NCBI GenBank assembly: GCA_964481145.1
Contig: CAYZTA010000001.1
Location: 139,628 to 203,627 of the forward strand
DNA from: Sandaracinus sp964481145
Lineage (GTDB): Bacteria; Myxococcota_A; Polyangia; Polyangiales; Sandaracinaceae
Reading direction: 5' to 3'
Length of the DNA: 64,000 bases
Shown: piece by piece, positions 49,649 to 58,326 of the stretch
Position numbering within the stretch: position 1 is the first letter of the stretch
How the letters are laid out: each line of letters starts with the position of its first letter
Translations under genes and position numbers: made by a program
The notes under the pieces: generated by a model
Seen by the model: only the letters and a program-made list of their open reading frames with translations
Database searches by the model: none
What the model was told of the DNA's origin: nothing

Positions 49649-51628
49649 TCAAAGTCCTCTCAAGTACACGATCAGCTGTCGACGTTCTTCATCGCTCAAG
49701 GGCCCGGTCATTCCGGCTTTCCCTTCGACGAGGACTTCTTCGAGTGTCGCGTAACGTCCATCGTGGAAATACGGCGGGGAAGCCGCCACGAATCTTAACG
49801 ACGGCGTGTCGATCACGTCTCCATCGCCCAGATCATGTCCAAGCTGATCTGTATGATCATTCTCCAGCGGATGGCAGTGCGCACAACCTCGTTCTATGAA
49901 AATGCGCTCACCAGCGACGTGGTCTTCGACTGCCCATGCGCTCGACTGTCGACTCGGCGCATCGAGCCTTTGCGTGAGATAAGATTCGAGCGCAGACATC
50001 TCGAGCGCGGAGAACCTCGCGCCGATTCGCGCTCTCGTACTCGATAAGCTTCCTATTAGCGTCGCATGCTCGCCGCCCCAACCATAAGGCGCGCTCGCAT
50101 GGACTCGGCCGGCGAGCCACGGCGTCTGGCGCAGCCCAACCGGCGATGACCACACGAGGCCATCATCGCGACCGTCCGGATGGCAAAGCGCACACGAAAA
50201 GCCACGATCGGAAGAGGGCGCGCCCACACGATGAAAGAGCCGACGTCCCTCCGCCACTGCAGCGCTCCATCGCTCCTCCCCGATCCCAAACACGAGGTCC
50301 TCCCGTCGATGCGTCAGGTCGAGCACGTGGATCGTATGACTGAACTGGCAAAGGATCGCCGTGATCCCATCTTCACGGACAGCAATTGCGGTGGGCCCGC
50401 TACAGCCCGGGATCGACCACCGCGTACCGTTCGCTTCGCCGTGTGCGCCTTCGAGCTCGGAAAGGGAATCATCGCCGAGCGCGGTCACGAGGAAATGGCC
50501 GTCCCCTGCACGGACCGCCATCGCCGATGGGTCAGGGATCTCCGGTCGCACACGGATGTAATCGTTGACGGGCAAGACGCTTGGCAAAGACCAGTTCAAT
50601 TCATCCATATCGAGTACGCTGATGAGGTCGATCGGCCACGCTGCCTCTGGCTCGTCACTGCCACCATATCGGACCGAATGAACATCTTCGCGCTGCGCAC
50701 CCGTGTTCGCGACCGTGTGCGCAACGAGCAGTCGATGTCCGTCGGGCGAACAAATCATCGTGCGTGCAACCGTCGCCGTGTTGCGAAGTTCTGGAGAGAT
50801 CGGTCGTCCCGCGTGACACCGCACTCCGCCATATCCGGACACGCAGCCGGCACCTGAGGCGAAGGTCTGCAAGCTCTCCGGCCAAGGGCCTCCGGGCAAA
50901 GGAAGCGTTCGTGGTGAACGATACGATTCACCCACGACATCGATGACGCTGATGATTCCGCCCACGAGGTGCAGTACGAAGATGCGCGTTCCGTCGAGGC
51001 TCGCAGCGAATACGCGAGGTTCACGCGCAGTAGGGATCGTCGCTCGGGTTTCGAGCGTCGTTGCATCCAACACCGTGATCATCGCGGACGCTGCCGAGGC
51101 GACATAAATCGCGTTTCTCGATTCATCGAAAAGGAGCGCCACTGGATCTGCCGCGACCTCGATTCGAACTCGTTCTGCGATATGGTCATGGAGTCCTCGA
51201 AGCCGAAGCACGAAGATCGAATCGTCACGTCGATCGGCAATGACGACGCGTTCGTCGGGCATGACCAAGAGCGCCACTGGACGTTGCCCCACCGGCATCA
51301 CAGCACGCACGTACCAGGACGATGTGGCGATGCTCACGAGCGTTCCGTTGTCCTCGTCGACCGCAAACACCGTCATGTTCCTGGCAAAGGCGATCGCGCT
51401 GCCCACGACCACCGTCCCGCTGCGTCGCGCTGGTGAAGGCAGTGAAACAATCATGCTCGTCTGCGCCGATGGACCGCTGCACCCGATGGATGAACAGAAC
51501 ACAGCCACTGCGGTGAACCAGACGCGATTGGGTTTGCTGAGCACCACGCCTCTCGACAACCCATCACGGAAATGGTTCCCATCGTTCGTATGTGAAGAGT
51601 CATTGGGTGACGGAGCGGGGCATGGCAT
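49649..51628 (-). CDS. Beta-propeller protein with di-haem cytochrome c (MauG/CCP-like) domain
   Basis: The product is up to 659 residues. A signal with IGC (lipobox near residue 50) follows an unusually long N-terminal extension, so a GTG near residue 28 may be the true start. Residues ~70-440 form YVTN/SMP-30-like propeller strands (VALLVMPDERVVIADRRDDSIFVL). Two haem-attachment motifs, CALCH at 479 and CAHCH at 582, match the di-haem peroxidase/MauG arrangement, with SPPYFHDGRYATLEEV typical of the family's end. It is probably a periplasmic or outer-surface electron-transfer or peroxidase protein, co-transcribed with the esterase-like lipoprotein. Confidence 0.82.
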   Translation of the reverse strand: MPCPAPSPNDSSHTNDGNHFRDGLSRGVVLSKPNRVWFTAVAVFCSSIGCSGPSAQTSMIVSLPSPARRSGTVVVGSAIAFARNMTVFAVDEDNGTLVSIATSSWYVRAVMPVGQRPVALLVMPDERVVIADRRDDSIFVLRLRGLHDHIAERVRIEVAADPVALLFDESRNAIYVASAASAMITVLDATTLETRATIPTAREPRVFAASLDGTRIFVLHLVGGIISVIDVVGESYRSPRTLPLPGGPWPESLQTFASGAGCVSGYGGVRCHAGRPISPELRNTATVARTMICSPDGHRLLVAHTVANTGAQREDVHSVRYGGSDEPEAAWPIDLISVLDMDELNWSLPSVLPVNDYIRVRPEIPDPSAMAVRAGDGHFLVTALGDDSLSELEGAHGEANGTRWSIPGCSGPTAIAVREDGITAILCQFSHTIHVLDLTHRREDLVFGIGEERWSAAVAEGRRLFHRVGAPSSDRGFSCALCHPDGRDDGLVWSSPVGLRQTPWLAGRVHASAPYGWGGEHATLIGSLSSTRARIGARFSALEMSALESYLTQRLDAPSRQSSAWAVEDHVAGERIFIERGCAHCHPLENDHTDQLGHDLGDGDVIDTPSLRFVAASPPYFHDGRYATLEEVLVEGKAGMTGPLSDEERRQLIVYLRGL

Positions 51629-51721
51629 TCATGAGCACTCACAGGCGGCGAGCGTGAATGGCATTGGCGAGGAGCACGGTAGATGTTCGTACGCGGTCGA
51701 TGTCGAGAGAGATGATCTCGA

Positions 51722-52255
51722 TCAGATCTCGAGTCTCATAAACACACGCGATTCGCGATCGTCAAGCTCACGCAGTCGGTGCAAGAGAGGGCGAATCTCG
51801 AACTCGTCCGCGAGTGCAATTCTGGACTCGATGACTGTGTATACACGCTCGCGCATCTGGAGGGGGTCATCAAGCAGCGAGGGATCGCGTTCGAGCAGCA
51901 ACGCCATCTCTTCGCAATTGATCTTTCGAAAGCCGCGCTGCATCAGCTCGTGTGCTTTCGCGGGTGTGTATTCGGAAAGCCTCGGCGAAGGCCTACTCTC
52001 CTGGAAGCGCTGGAAATCGATGGGGCCAGCAACCTGCTGTCGAGAGACTTGGTATTCCCAGGGGCCTCGCGCCAATGCCGGGGCGGACATCCATCGCCAT
52101 TCCGCTTCGCTGTCTACCTCCCCCGACCAGGCCTGCGTGATTGAGGGAGAAGCATCAAGCGGTAATCGTGAATCCGATGAGAGCTGCGGGAGTACCTCTC
52201 CCTTGTTTGTCGTGGCGTACCTATCAAAACCTGGACAACTGAGCACGTGGAACAA
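51722..52255 (-). CDS. Hypothetical protein downstream of the PIN toxin gene
   Basis: The 177-residue product is acidic and mostly polar, with a helical C-terminal half (AKAHELMQRGFRKINCEEMALLL, RERVYTVIESRIALADEFE). It has no signal peptide or known motif. It starts 39 bases after the PIN gene stop on the same strand, so it may be the third gene of that operon. The family is not recognised. Confidence 0.5.
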   Translation of the reverse strand: MFHVLSCPGFDRYATTNKGEVLPQLSSDSRLPLDASPSITQAWSGEVDSEAEWRWMSAPALARGPWEYQVSRQQVAGPIDFQRFQESRPSPRLSEYTPAKAHELMQRGFRKINCEEMALLLERDPSLLDDPLQMRERVYTVIESRIALADEFEIRPLLHRLRELDDRESRVFMRLEI

Positions 52256-52294
52256 CGAATAGTTCTTCTGACTGATTTGGGAGAGGATTTTGCC

Positions 52295-52783
52295 TCAGCG
52301 ACCTCGAACACTGCGTGAATGGAAGGTCCATCTCTCAGCTCGCACGAAATCGAAGATGTCGTGGCATACGACCGAGAGCCCCTGACAGGCATTTGGAATC
52401 GCGACGTGGCCGCGCTTCGTGGCGGGCTTTTCGTCCGTGACCACATTTGCGCCGTGGAGCCGCGCCAGTGCAATCACGAACGGGTCCGCTGCGCTCCTCC
52501 CGTTTTGGCTCACCAACGCGGGAAACTGGCGCATGACATGACGGGCCGATTCGATGACATCTTTTGTCACCGGAACGAACAGCGAGTCACGATCCTTTGC
52601 CCATCGGAACACGTCGTCGTCTTTCCGCTCGAGTTCGGAGCGAACTTCTTGAATCGAGCGAACCGAACCGTCTTCAATCAACTCGTCCAAACGTTCCCAG
52701 AACGATGGGACGATGTCGGGTGGAAAACGTCGACGCCAGGCGCCAATGATCGCGCTCGTGTCGAAGCTGTATCGGATACTCAT
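52295..52783 (-). CDS. PIN-domain toxin (DUF4411 type)
   Basis: The 162-residue protein has the PIN-nuclease acidic residues in order: SFDTSAIIGAW (first Asp), SIQEVRSELER (Glu), SAADPFVIALA (Asp) and VTDEK. The N-terminal SFDTSAII plus FWERLDELIEDG fits the DUF4411 branch, which is usually paired with a XRE-ImmA/IrrE gene, as here. PIN toxins cut RNA. Its start overlaps the upstream gene by ATGA. Confidence 0.85.
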   Translation of the reverse strand: MSIRYSFDTSAIIGAWRRRFPPDIVPSFWERLDELIEDGSVRSIQEVRSELERKDDDVFRWAKDRDSLFVPVTKDVIESARHVMRQFPALVSQNGRSAADPFVIALARLHGANVVTDEKPATKRGHVAIPNACQGLSVVCHDIFDFVRAERWTFHSRSVRGR

Positions 52784-53952
52784 GCGGCATCACTCCCCGG
52801 ACCTGCCATGAGTTGCGCGATGAGCTTTTCGAAATGATTGATCTTCGTCTCGAGGAACGTCGATGCGGAACTCGAGCTGATGAGCTCTCGTTCGTGCGCT
52901 GCGAAGACGAGGTGAGGATAGAGGCGCCCCAGTTGTGAAATTCGATTCGCGTAGTAGCTGCCACCCCCCGTTTTGCGTTTCGGCTCCGTCCGAAGTCGTT
53001 CTCTCCATTCTTCGTAATGCGTTCGGTTCGTGCGCTCGAGAATCAGTAGCCTTCGAAGGACGACCTCACGGCTGACCTGGAAGGCGCGAGCGAGCATCTG
53101 CACCTGGTCGGCGGTCCAGGTCGTACGGCTCGTTGCTCTTGCGACTTCGGGAACTTCGAGCAACATGTGTTCGGGCACGAGCATCGCGCCCGCGACGTGA
53201 TTGCAGAACTGTTCGACGCGCGGATCGGAGCCGTCTTCATCGCTCAGATCGCAAAGGCTGAAGCCAGAACGCAGCGCGATATGCGTGAGCTCATGCAAGA
53301 GGCTGAAGAGCCGGCCGTAGGGTGCGTCTTTGTTGTTTAGTGCGATGGCAGGCAGTGGGGACTCGCTAAGCGAGAAGGCTCGCGCCTCGTGCTCATCGAC
53401 GCTGGCAAAACCGAAGACCAGGACTCCTCGCGCTTCGACCGCCTGGCGCCAGCGACTCAATGCTTCGTAATCCGATCTCAAAGCGCGCTGATCGGCCGGC
53501 GTGAACGCGAGTGCTGCGCGTAATCGAGCCGCGGTCAGTTCCGGGTCGTCATCCAAGCTTGCATGCTCGTCGAACGAGCTCACCTCTTCGCGGAGCGCGT
53601 CTTGGAGCTCAATCGCAATCGAGCGGCGCTCTTCGACTTCGCGGAAGGCGTTCCGCAGTTCGGGTGTGATATCGCCTGCCTCGAATGCACGGCGAAAATC
53701 GCGAAGGGTCTGTTTCCCAGGCGGTGGGGCATCGAGCAGGAAGGCGGCGAGGGGGCGCCGATAAATTTTGCAGAGCTTGCGAAGATGCGACAGCGTCGGA
53801 CTCGCGATACCCGCTTCCCAGGAACGAACGGAGGCCTCGTCCACGCTGAGCTTCCGTGCGACTTCATCAGGACGCAGCCCCGCTGCCTTTCGCATCCAAA
53901 TCAGGACATCGGGAACTACCTCGACGGGAAAGCTTGCTGCCACAATCATCAC
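52780..53952 (-). CDS. XRE-family HTH protein with ImmA/IrrE metallopeptidase domain
   Basis: The 390-residue product has an N-terminal XRE helix-turn-helix (GLRPDEVARKLSVDEASVRSWE) at ~25-70 and an ImmA/IrrE-type zinc peptidase domain with HELTHIAL near residue 215 and a downstream Glu in QFCNHVAGAMLVP. Such proteins act as antitoxin/repressor or protease partners. The gene overlaps the PIN toxin by ATGA, forming a type II-like module. The start at 53952 gives MMIVAASFPVEV; the next ATG is three bases later. Confidence 0.87.
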   Translation of the reverse strand: MMIVAASFPVEVVPDVLIWMRKAAGLRPDEVARKLSVDEASVRSWEAGIASPTLSHLRKLCKIYRRPLAAFLLDAPPPGKQTLRDFRRAFEAGDITPELRNAFREVEERRSIAIELQDALREEVSSFDEHASLDDDPELTAARLRAALAFTPADQRALRSDYEALSRWRQAVEARGVLVFGFASVDEHEARAFSLSESPLPAIALNNKDAPYGRLFSLLHELTHIALRSGFSLCDLSDEDGSDPRVEQFCNHVAGAMLVPEHMLLEVPEVARATSRTTWTADQVQMLARAFQVSREVVLRRLLILERTNRTHYEEWRERLRTEPKRKTGGGSYYANRISQLGRLYPHLVFAAHERELISSSSASTFLETKINHFEKLIAQLMAGPGSDAA

Positions 53953-54102
53953 GTTACCTCAGTGACATGAGGACGTCACGGACCGCCGTGGACTGACGGC
54001 GGTCGTGAGAGCTTGAAGCATGGCCAGCCTCGAATCGATCCGTTGCGCGTGGCCTCGATATCGAACTACGGTCTCGGTCTCTCGAGAGAGGACAGGGGAA
54101 GC

Positions 54103-55236
54103 ATGAAACGACGGCGTAGGATCGGGCTCTTCATGGCGACGGTGCTCTTCGCAGCTGGGTGCTATTCGCTTGCGTGGACGACTGTCTCGTACTCCACACC
54201 CACGACATGGACGGGAACCGGTTCGGGCACGTTTGCATCGAGTGTCCATGGCCGAGGCGTGGGGCTCGCAGGACAACGCATGGTGTTCTTCGAAGGGCGC
54301 AGCAGCGATGGCTACGGGCCGATCGTGATGGACAATCCGCTCGGCTCGCATTTCGGGGGGCAGCCTTACGTGCTTCGTAGCTATGCGCAGACGCTCGGAG
54401 CCTACGGGCATCAGCGCAGCGTCCTGCTCGCGCACCGTCCCGGCGCGACGGACGATCTCGATCTCTTCACGAAGTCGGGCATTCCCTCTGCGGTGAGCTG
54501 GTATCGAGTCCCTCCGAGTGAAACCCAGTTCGTCGAGCATCCGGTCGACATCGTCGCATGGACGATCGTCCAGCTCTGCGAGATCGTGGCGATCACCGAG
54601 CCTGGAACGACGGACTCGGTCCGGGTCTTCGCGTCCGTGCGAGCGCGCCGATGCTGGGGATCGTGCGACCAGTATCACGCAGGCGTGGTGGAGCTCGAGC
54701 TCATCAACCTGTCTTCGACCACTCGCTCATGGCGAGTCGCGCTGGACGAGCACGGCCTCGGGCGCGCTGCGATGCGCACTCGAGACCGCTACGCGTTCTC
54801 GAGTGAATGCATGCCGATCGACGTGACGACGGCGTACGGCGACCAGACCGCGCATCGCTTGGTCGTGGCGGATCCGTCGGACGACAGCATCCTGCTCTAC
54901 GATATCGCGAACCTCCGCTCCGGGCCGATCGACGTGATCCATACGCCCGACTCGTTGCGTTCGCCGGTGGACGTGGCGATCGTCGGAGACCGTGAAGGCA
55001 GCGCCAACTATCTGTTCGTCACGTCTCTGTGGCGTGGGAGCGGATCGCCTCAGCTCCGACATCACAACGGCTCGCTGAATGACCTCAGTGGGACGGCCCA
55101 TCTGACCGAATCGATGCCGAGCGACGTGCGCTTCATCCAAGGCCCACTTCAAGGCGTCACGACCACCCCGGCGTTCCGCGCCGACCTGTACACGCTCACC
55201 AACAATCAGGTGGTTCGGCGCACGTACGAATATTGA
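54103..55236 (+). CDS. Lipoprotein of unknown function
   Basis: The 377-residue product starts at 54103, after AGGGGAAGC, and has a lipoprotein signal ending LFAAGC. The mature part is beta-rich with many Thr/Ser/Gly/Tyr (TPTTWTGTGSGTFASSV; HRLVVADPSDDSILLYDIANL; NYLFVTSLWRGSG), suggesting a propeller-like surface domain. Four Cys occur in CWGSC and elsewhere. No enzyme motif is seen. It stands alone, divergent from the XRE-ImmA operon. Confidence 0.75.
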   Translation: MKRRRRIGLFMATVLFAAGCYSLAWTTVSYSTPTTWTGTGSGTFASSVHGRGVGLAGQRMVFFEGRSSDGYGPIVMDNPLGSHFGGQPYVLRSYAQTLGAYGHQRSVLLAHRPGATDDLDLFTKSGIPSAVSWYRVPPSETQFVEHPVDIVAWTIVQLCEIVAITEPGTTDSVRVFASVRARRCWGSCDQYHAGVVELELINLSSTTRSWRVALDEHGLGRAAMRTRDRYAFSSECMPIDVTTAYGDQTAHRLVVADPSDDSILLYDIANLRSGPIDVIHTPDSLRSPVDVAIVGDREGSANYLFVTSLWRGSGSPQLRHHNGSLNDLSGTAHLTESMPSDVRFIQGPLQGVTTTPAFRADLYTLTNNQVVRRTYEY

Positions 55237-55305
55237 GAGTCCAACCTCAGACGTGGCTGCTGACGCAGTGTTTGCTTGACCAAAGCGTTCAAGCTAGTCT
55301 TTTCC

Positions 55306-55890
55306 ATGCTCTCAGCGACCTCGCCGCTCCTGGCACGTTTACCGGGCGTGGATGAAGAGCAAATCCGAAGACTGCGTCGCGACGATTACGCACTTCTGGT
55401 CGAACGCGGAGCATTCGAGAACGAGCATGTCGAGCTCATCCGAGGAGTGATCGTTCGAATGGTACCGCACGGCGCTTTGCATGCCGGTCCGATTCAACGT
55501 CTGAGCGAGCTTCTGGTGCTGCGGCTTTCAAGTCGCGCCGCCGTGCGAGTGCAGCTCCCGCTGATCGCTCCGGACGATTCGGAACCGCAACCCGATATCG
55601 CCGTCGTTCCACGAGCCGACTACGATGACGCCCATCCATCGGAGGCGTTTCTCATCGCAGAGGTCGCAGACTCTTCTCTCGCCTACGACCGCAACACGAA
55701 GGGGCCGCTCTATGCGGCGATGAACGTACCGGAATTCTGGATCGTGAACGTTCGCGACCGATGCATCGAGGTTCATGGAGAACCCTCCAACGATCATTAC
55801 GCGCAAGTCACGACCTATCGACCGGGCGATACGATTGCGCTACTTCGGTTTCCCGACGTCCACTTCGAAGTCAGCTCGATCATCCGATGA
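55306..55890 (+). CDS. Uma2-family (DUF820) endonuclease-like protein
   Basis: The 194-residue protein is an intact Uma2 member: HVELIRGVIVRMVPHGALHA near residue 45, SEPQPDIAVV (Asp) near residue 97, AFLIAEVADSSLAYDRNTK (Glu...Lys) near residue 120, then NVPEFWIVNVRDRCIEVH. The residues match a PD-(D/E)xK nuclease fold, but a biological role for the family has not been settled. A TTG ten codons earlier could also start it. The fragment at 35022 is a relative lacking the front third. Confidence 0.85.
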   Translation: MLSATSPLLARLPGVDEEQIRRLRRDDYALLVERGAFENEHVELIRGVIVRMVPHGALHAGPIQRLSELLVLRLSSRAAVRVQLPLIAPDDSEPQPDIAVVPRADYDDAHPSEAFLIAEVADSSLAYDRNTKGPLYAAMNVPEFWIVNVRDRCIEVHGEPSNDHYAQVTTYRPGDTIALLRFPDVHFEVSSIIR

Positions 55891-55946
55891 TCACAGTTGC
55901 GTAAAGCACCCCCAGTCTCGTCTCTTCGGGCCTCGATCTGGACCGA

Positions 55947-56158
55947 GATGTCATTCGGGGTCTCGTTTCTGATTTCGATCGACCCACATGATGTCATTCG
56001 GGGTCTCGTTTCTGATTTCGATCAGGCGCGAGATGCCCTTTGGCATCTCATGGCTGATTTCGATCAGCCCACATGATGTCATTTGGGGTCTCGATGCTGA
56101 TTTCGATCAGGGAGGAGATGCCTCGAGGGGTCTCGATGCTGATTTCGATCAGGTGGGA
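55947..56158. repeat. Five-copy tandem repeat of alternating 43 and 42 bp
   Basis: Five units begin at 55947, 55990, 56032, 56075 and 56117 (spacings 43, 42, 43, 42). Each has GATG, then a GGGGTCTCG-like core and CTGATTTCGATC. The units alternate in their last bases (CCCACAT versus GGCGCGA/GGGAGGA types), so the true period may be 85 bp. The lengths are not multiples of three and stop codons occur in each frame, so it is non-coding. It fills the gap between the Uma2 gene and the convergent gene at 56192. The role is unknown. Confidence 0.85.
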
Positions 56159-56191
56159 GAGGGTCGGAGGTTCCCCAGGTGGGGACCGTGA

Positions 56192-57016
56192 TCAGTCGAC
56201 TGGGGGGATGGGATCGGTGGGGGCGGGGCCGGCGGGCTCTTGAGGAGCGTTCGGGTCTTCGGGGAGCTCGGGGGAGGCGGATTTGCCGGAGGCGCGGCTC
56301 TTGGCCTGGGCTGCGCGATGGGCATCGATAGGGGCGAGGGCGCGGCGCAGGATGGCGACGTTGCTCTTTTTGCTGGGCGGCAGGGTGGCCAAGACGGCGA
56401 AGACATATTCTTGAATCGCGGCTTGGACGCGGCGGAGGGGTTCGCGCACACCTCCGCCGACTTCGACTTCATCCTCCGATGCGGCGGCCGTGATTCGCAA
56501 CGCAGCGCCATAGGCTTCATGCGCGCGGCGAACGAAGGCGAGGTAGGGCTCGCCCGCGATGTGATCGATGCGGCGGGCGAGGCCGTCTTTGTCGATCGTT
56601 TGTAAGAGACGATCGGCATGGGCCCACTGGCTCGGGTAGGGGAGGGTGATGAAGGCGAGGCCGCTCGTGAAGAGTTGACCGATGAGGGTGCGGGCTTCGG
56701 CGGAGATTTCATCGAGCTCGGGCGAGCCCGAGAGCTGCGCTGCAGCTTCGAGGCGGAAGTTGAGCGCGCGCCACGCGGCATCGGCGACGGCATCGAAAGG
56801 GCGGCGGTCGACAGGACCGAGCTTCTCGCGGGCGCGCCATGCTTCACTCAAGGTCATGAGCGCCGAACGCAAGCGACGCGCGGCAGCACGTGCGGGAGCC
56901 CCTGACGGGATCTCCTTTGGCACGGCCGAGAGCAAGGCAATGCCGAGCGCATAACCGCTCGGCAGGTCGATTTGCGGTGCACGTGTATAAAGGGAGAGGT
57001 CGAGTTCGTCAGACAT
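56192..57016 (-). CDS. Helical cytosolic protein of unknown function
   Basis: The 274-residue protein is Ala/Arg/Glu-rich and almost all helical (ARAAARRLRSALMTLSEAW, RPFDAVADAAWRALNFRL), with a C-terminal low-complexity Pro/Ala/Asp tail (PELPEDPNAPQEPAGPAP). It has no signal or membrane segment. The ATG at 57016 is preceded by GAGGAG, which is part of a hairpin. The family is not recognised; it may be lineage-specific. Confidence 0.7.
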   Translation of the reverse strand: MSDELDLSLYTRAPQIDLPSGYALGIALLSAVPKEIPSGAPARAAARRLRSALMTLSEAWRAREKLGPVDRRPFDAVADAAWRALNFRLEAAAQLSGSPELDEISAEARTLIGQLFTSGLAFITLPYPSQWAHADRLLQTIDKDGLARRIDHIAGEPYLAFVRRAHEAYGAALRITAAASEDEVEVGGGVREPLRRVQAAIQEYVFAVLATLPPSKKSNVAILRRALAPIDAHRAAQAKSRASGKSASPELPEDPNAPQEPAGPAPTDPIPPVD

Positions 57017-57021
57017 TGAGT

Positions 57022-57045
57022 ACTCCTCGTGAATGGGCGAGGAGT
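57022..57045 (-). promoter_or_regulatory. Hairpin that buries the ribosome-binding site of the gene at 56192
   Basis: In the message, ACTCCTCG pairs perfectly with CGAGGAGT (8 bp, 8-base loop). The second arm contains the GAGGAG Shine-Dalgarno sequence, 7 bases before the AUG at 57016. The ribosome-binding site would be hidden when the hairpin forms, so translation may depend on temperature, a ligand or a protein. Confidence 0.5.
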
Positions 57046-57103
57046 CTCGATGCTGGGGGCGAGCGAGGAAAGTCCCTGGATGGGGGCGCCGACAAGGGAC
57101 CTT

Positions 57104-58264
57104 CTACGAGCGCGTGCGCGAACGGACGAGATCCTTCGTCATGTTCTTCTGATGCGCTTCGATCGTGCCGCCGCCGATCTCGAGGAGCTTTGCGTCGCGG
57201 AACAAACGCTCGATCGGATATTCGCGGCAATAGCCAGCACCACCCATGACTTGCATGGCCCAATCGGCGCATTGTTTTCCGACGGGCGCGGCGAAGAGTT
57301 TTGCCGCGTCGGAGCCGATGCGATTGCGGCTCTCGGGGGACACGTCGTGCGCGACGCTGTAGACGAGCGCTTTGGCGGCGGCCATTTGCGCGTATCCATC
57401 CGCGATGTAGCGCTGGATTTGCCCGTGCTCGTGGAGCGGTTTGCCGAACGTGCGTCGCTCGCTTGCATAGTCGATCATGATCTCGACCGAACGCTCCGCG
57501 ATGCCCACGCTCATCGCCGCGAGCGTCAATCGTTCGATCTCGAGATTGCGCATCATGTGGGTCAATCCAGCGCCCACCTCGCCGAGCAGGTTCTCGCGCG
57601 GAACGCGGCACTCGTCGAAGATCAACTCCGACATGGTCGAGCCGCGCATGCCGAGCTTGTCGATGTGGTTCGAGGTCGAGAACCCCGGGCAGCTGCGATC
57701 GACGACGAAGGCCGTGACTCGGCCATCGACCTTGGCGTACACGAGGAAGCAATAGCCTTCGCAACCATTGGTGATGTAGGTCTTGGTGCCGTTCAGGATC
57801 CAGTGTTCGCCTTCGAGATGCGCGGTGGTCGCCATCGCGAGGACGTCGGTGCCGGCGTTGGGCTCGGTCATTCCCATGCCGGCGACCCATTCACCGCTGA
57901 GGGTCTTGTCCAGATAGCGCGTTCGCTGTTCCTCGTTCGAACAATGATAAAAGTTGTTCACGAAGAGCATCGAATGCGCGAGGTATGCGAGGCAGAAGCC
58001 GGGATCGTATTTGGAGAGCTCGTGATGGACGATGACGGCTGCCACCGCGTCCATTCCCGCACCCCCGTCCTCCGCGGAGACCGTGATGCCCAAGAGACCG
58101 AGCTCGCCGAGCTTACGGAAAAGCGGCACGTTCAAAACGCCTTTGACATCGAATTCGGCGGCTTGGGGCTCGACCTCCCGGCGTGCGAAATCGGCGACCG
58201 TCTGGCGAAGCATCCGATGCTCGTCGGTCGGATGGAAAAGGAAGTCCGAAGCGGGCGTATGCAT
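57104..58264 (-). CDS. Acyl-CoA dehydrogenase, isovaleryl-CoA-dehydrogenase-like active site
   Basis: The 386-residue flavoenzyme oxidises an acyl-CoA to the 2-enoyl-CoA and passes electrons to ETF. Visible are MGMTEPNAGTD near residue 130 (FAD/substrate), ITNGCEGYCF, RVPRENLLGEVGAGL, and MGGAGYCREYPIERLFRDAKLLEIGGGT near the end. The usual C-terminal catalytic Glu (YEGT) is replaced (EIGGGT). A Glu is present in LEIERLTLAAMSVG, the position used by isovaleryl-CoA and long-chain enzymes. The substrate class is therefore uncertain, but branched chain is favoured. Confidence 0.9.
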   Translation of the reverse strand: MHTPASDFLFHPTDEHRMLRQTVADFARREVEPQAAEFDVKGVLNVPLFRKLGELGLLGITVSAEDGGAGMDAVAAVIVHHELSKYDPGFCLAYLAHSMLFVNNFYHCSNEEQRTRYLDKTLSGEWVAGMGMTEPNAGTDVLAMATTAHLEGEHWILNGTKTYITNGCEGYCFLVYAKVDGRVTAFVVDRSCPGFSTSNHIDKLGMRGSTMSELIFDECRVPRENLLGEVGAGLTHMMRNLEIERLTLAAMSVGIAERSVEIMIDYASERRTFGKPLHEHGQIQRYIADGYAQMAAAKALVYSVAHDVSPESRNRIGSDAAKLFAAPVGKQCADWAMQVMGGAGYCREYPIERLFRDAKLLEIGGGTIEAHQKNMTKDLVRSRTRS

Positions 58265-58326
58265 AGGCGCGTTTCTACCGTGTAGACGCAGCTTTCGGCG
58301 AGCGATTCGTGCGGAAGCTCATCTGA

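Noticed and set aside
55947..56158. CRISPR array
   Set aside because: The repeats are directly adjacent and related over their whole length, with no unique spacers and no cas genes nearby.
55988..56191. Short plus-strand frame through the 42/43-bp repeat
   Set aside because: The repeat lengths change the reading frame from unit to unit, so the frame has no consistent coding pattern.
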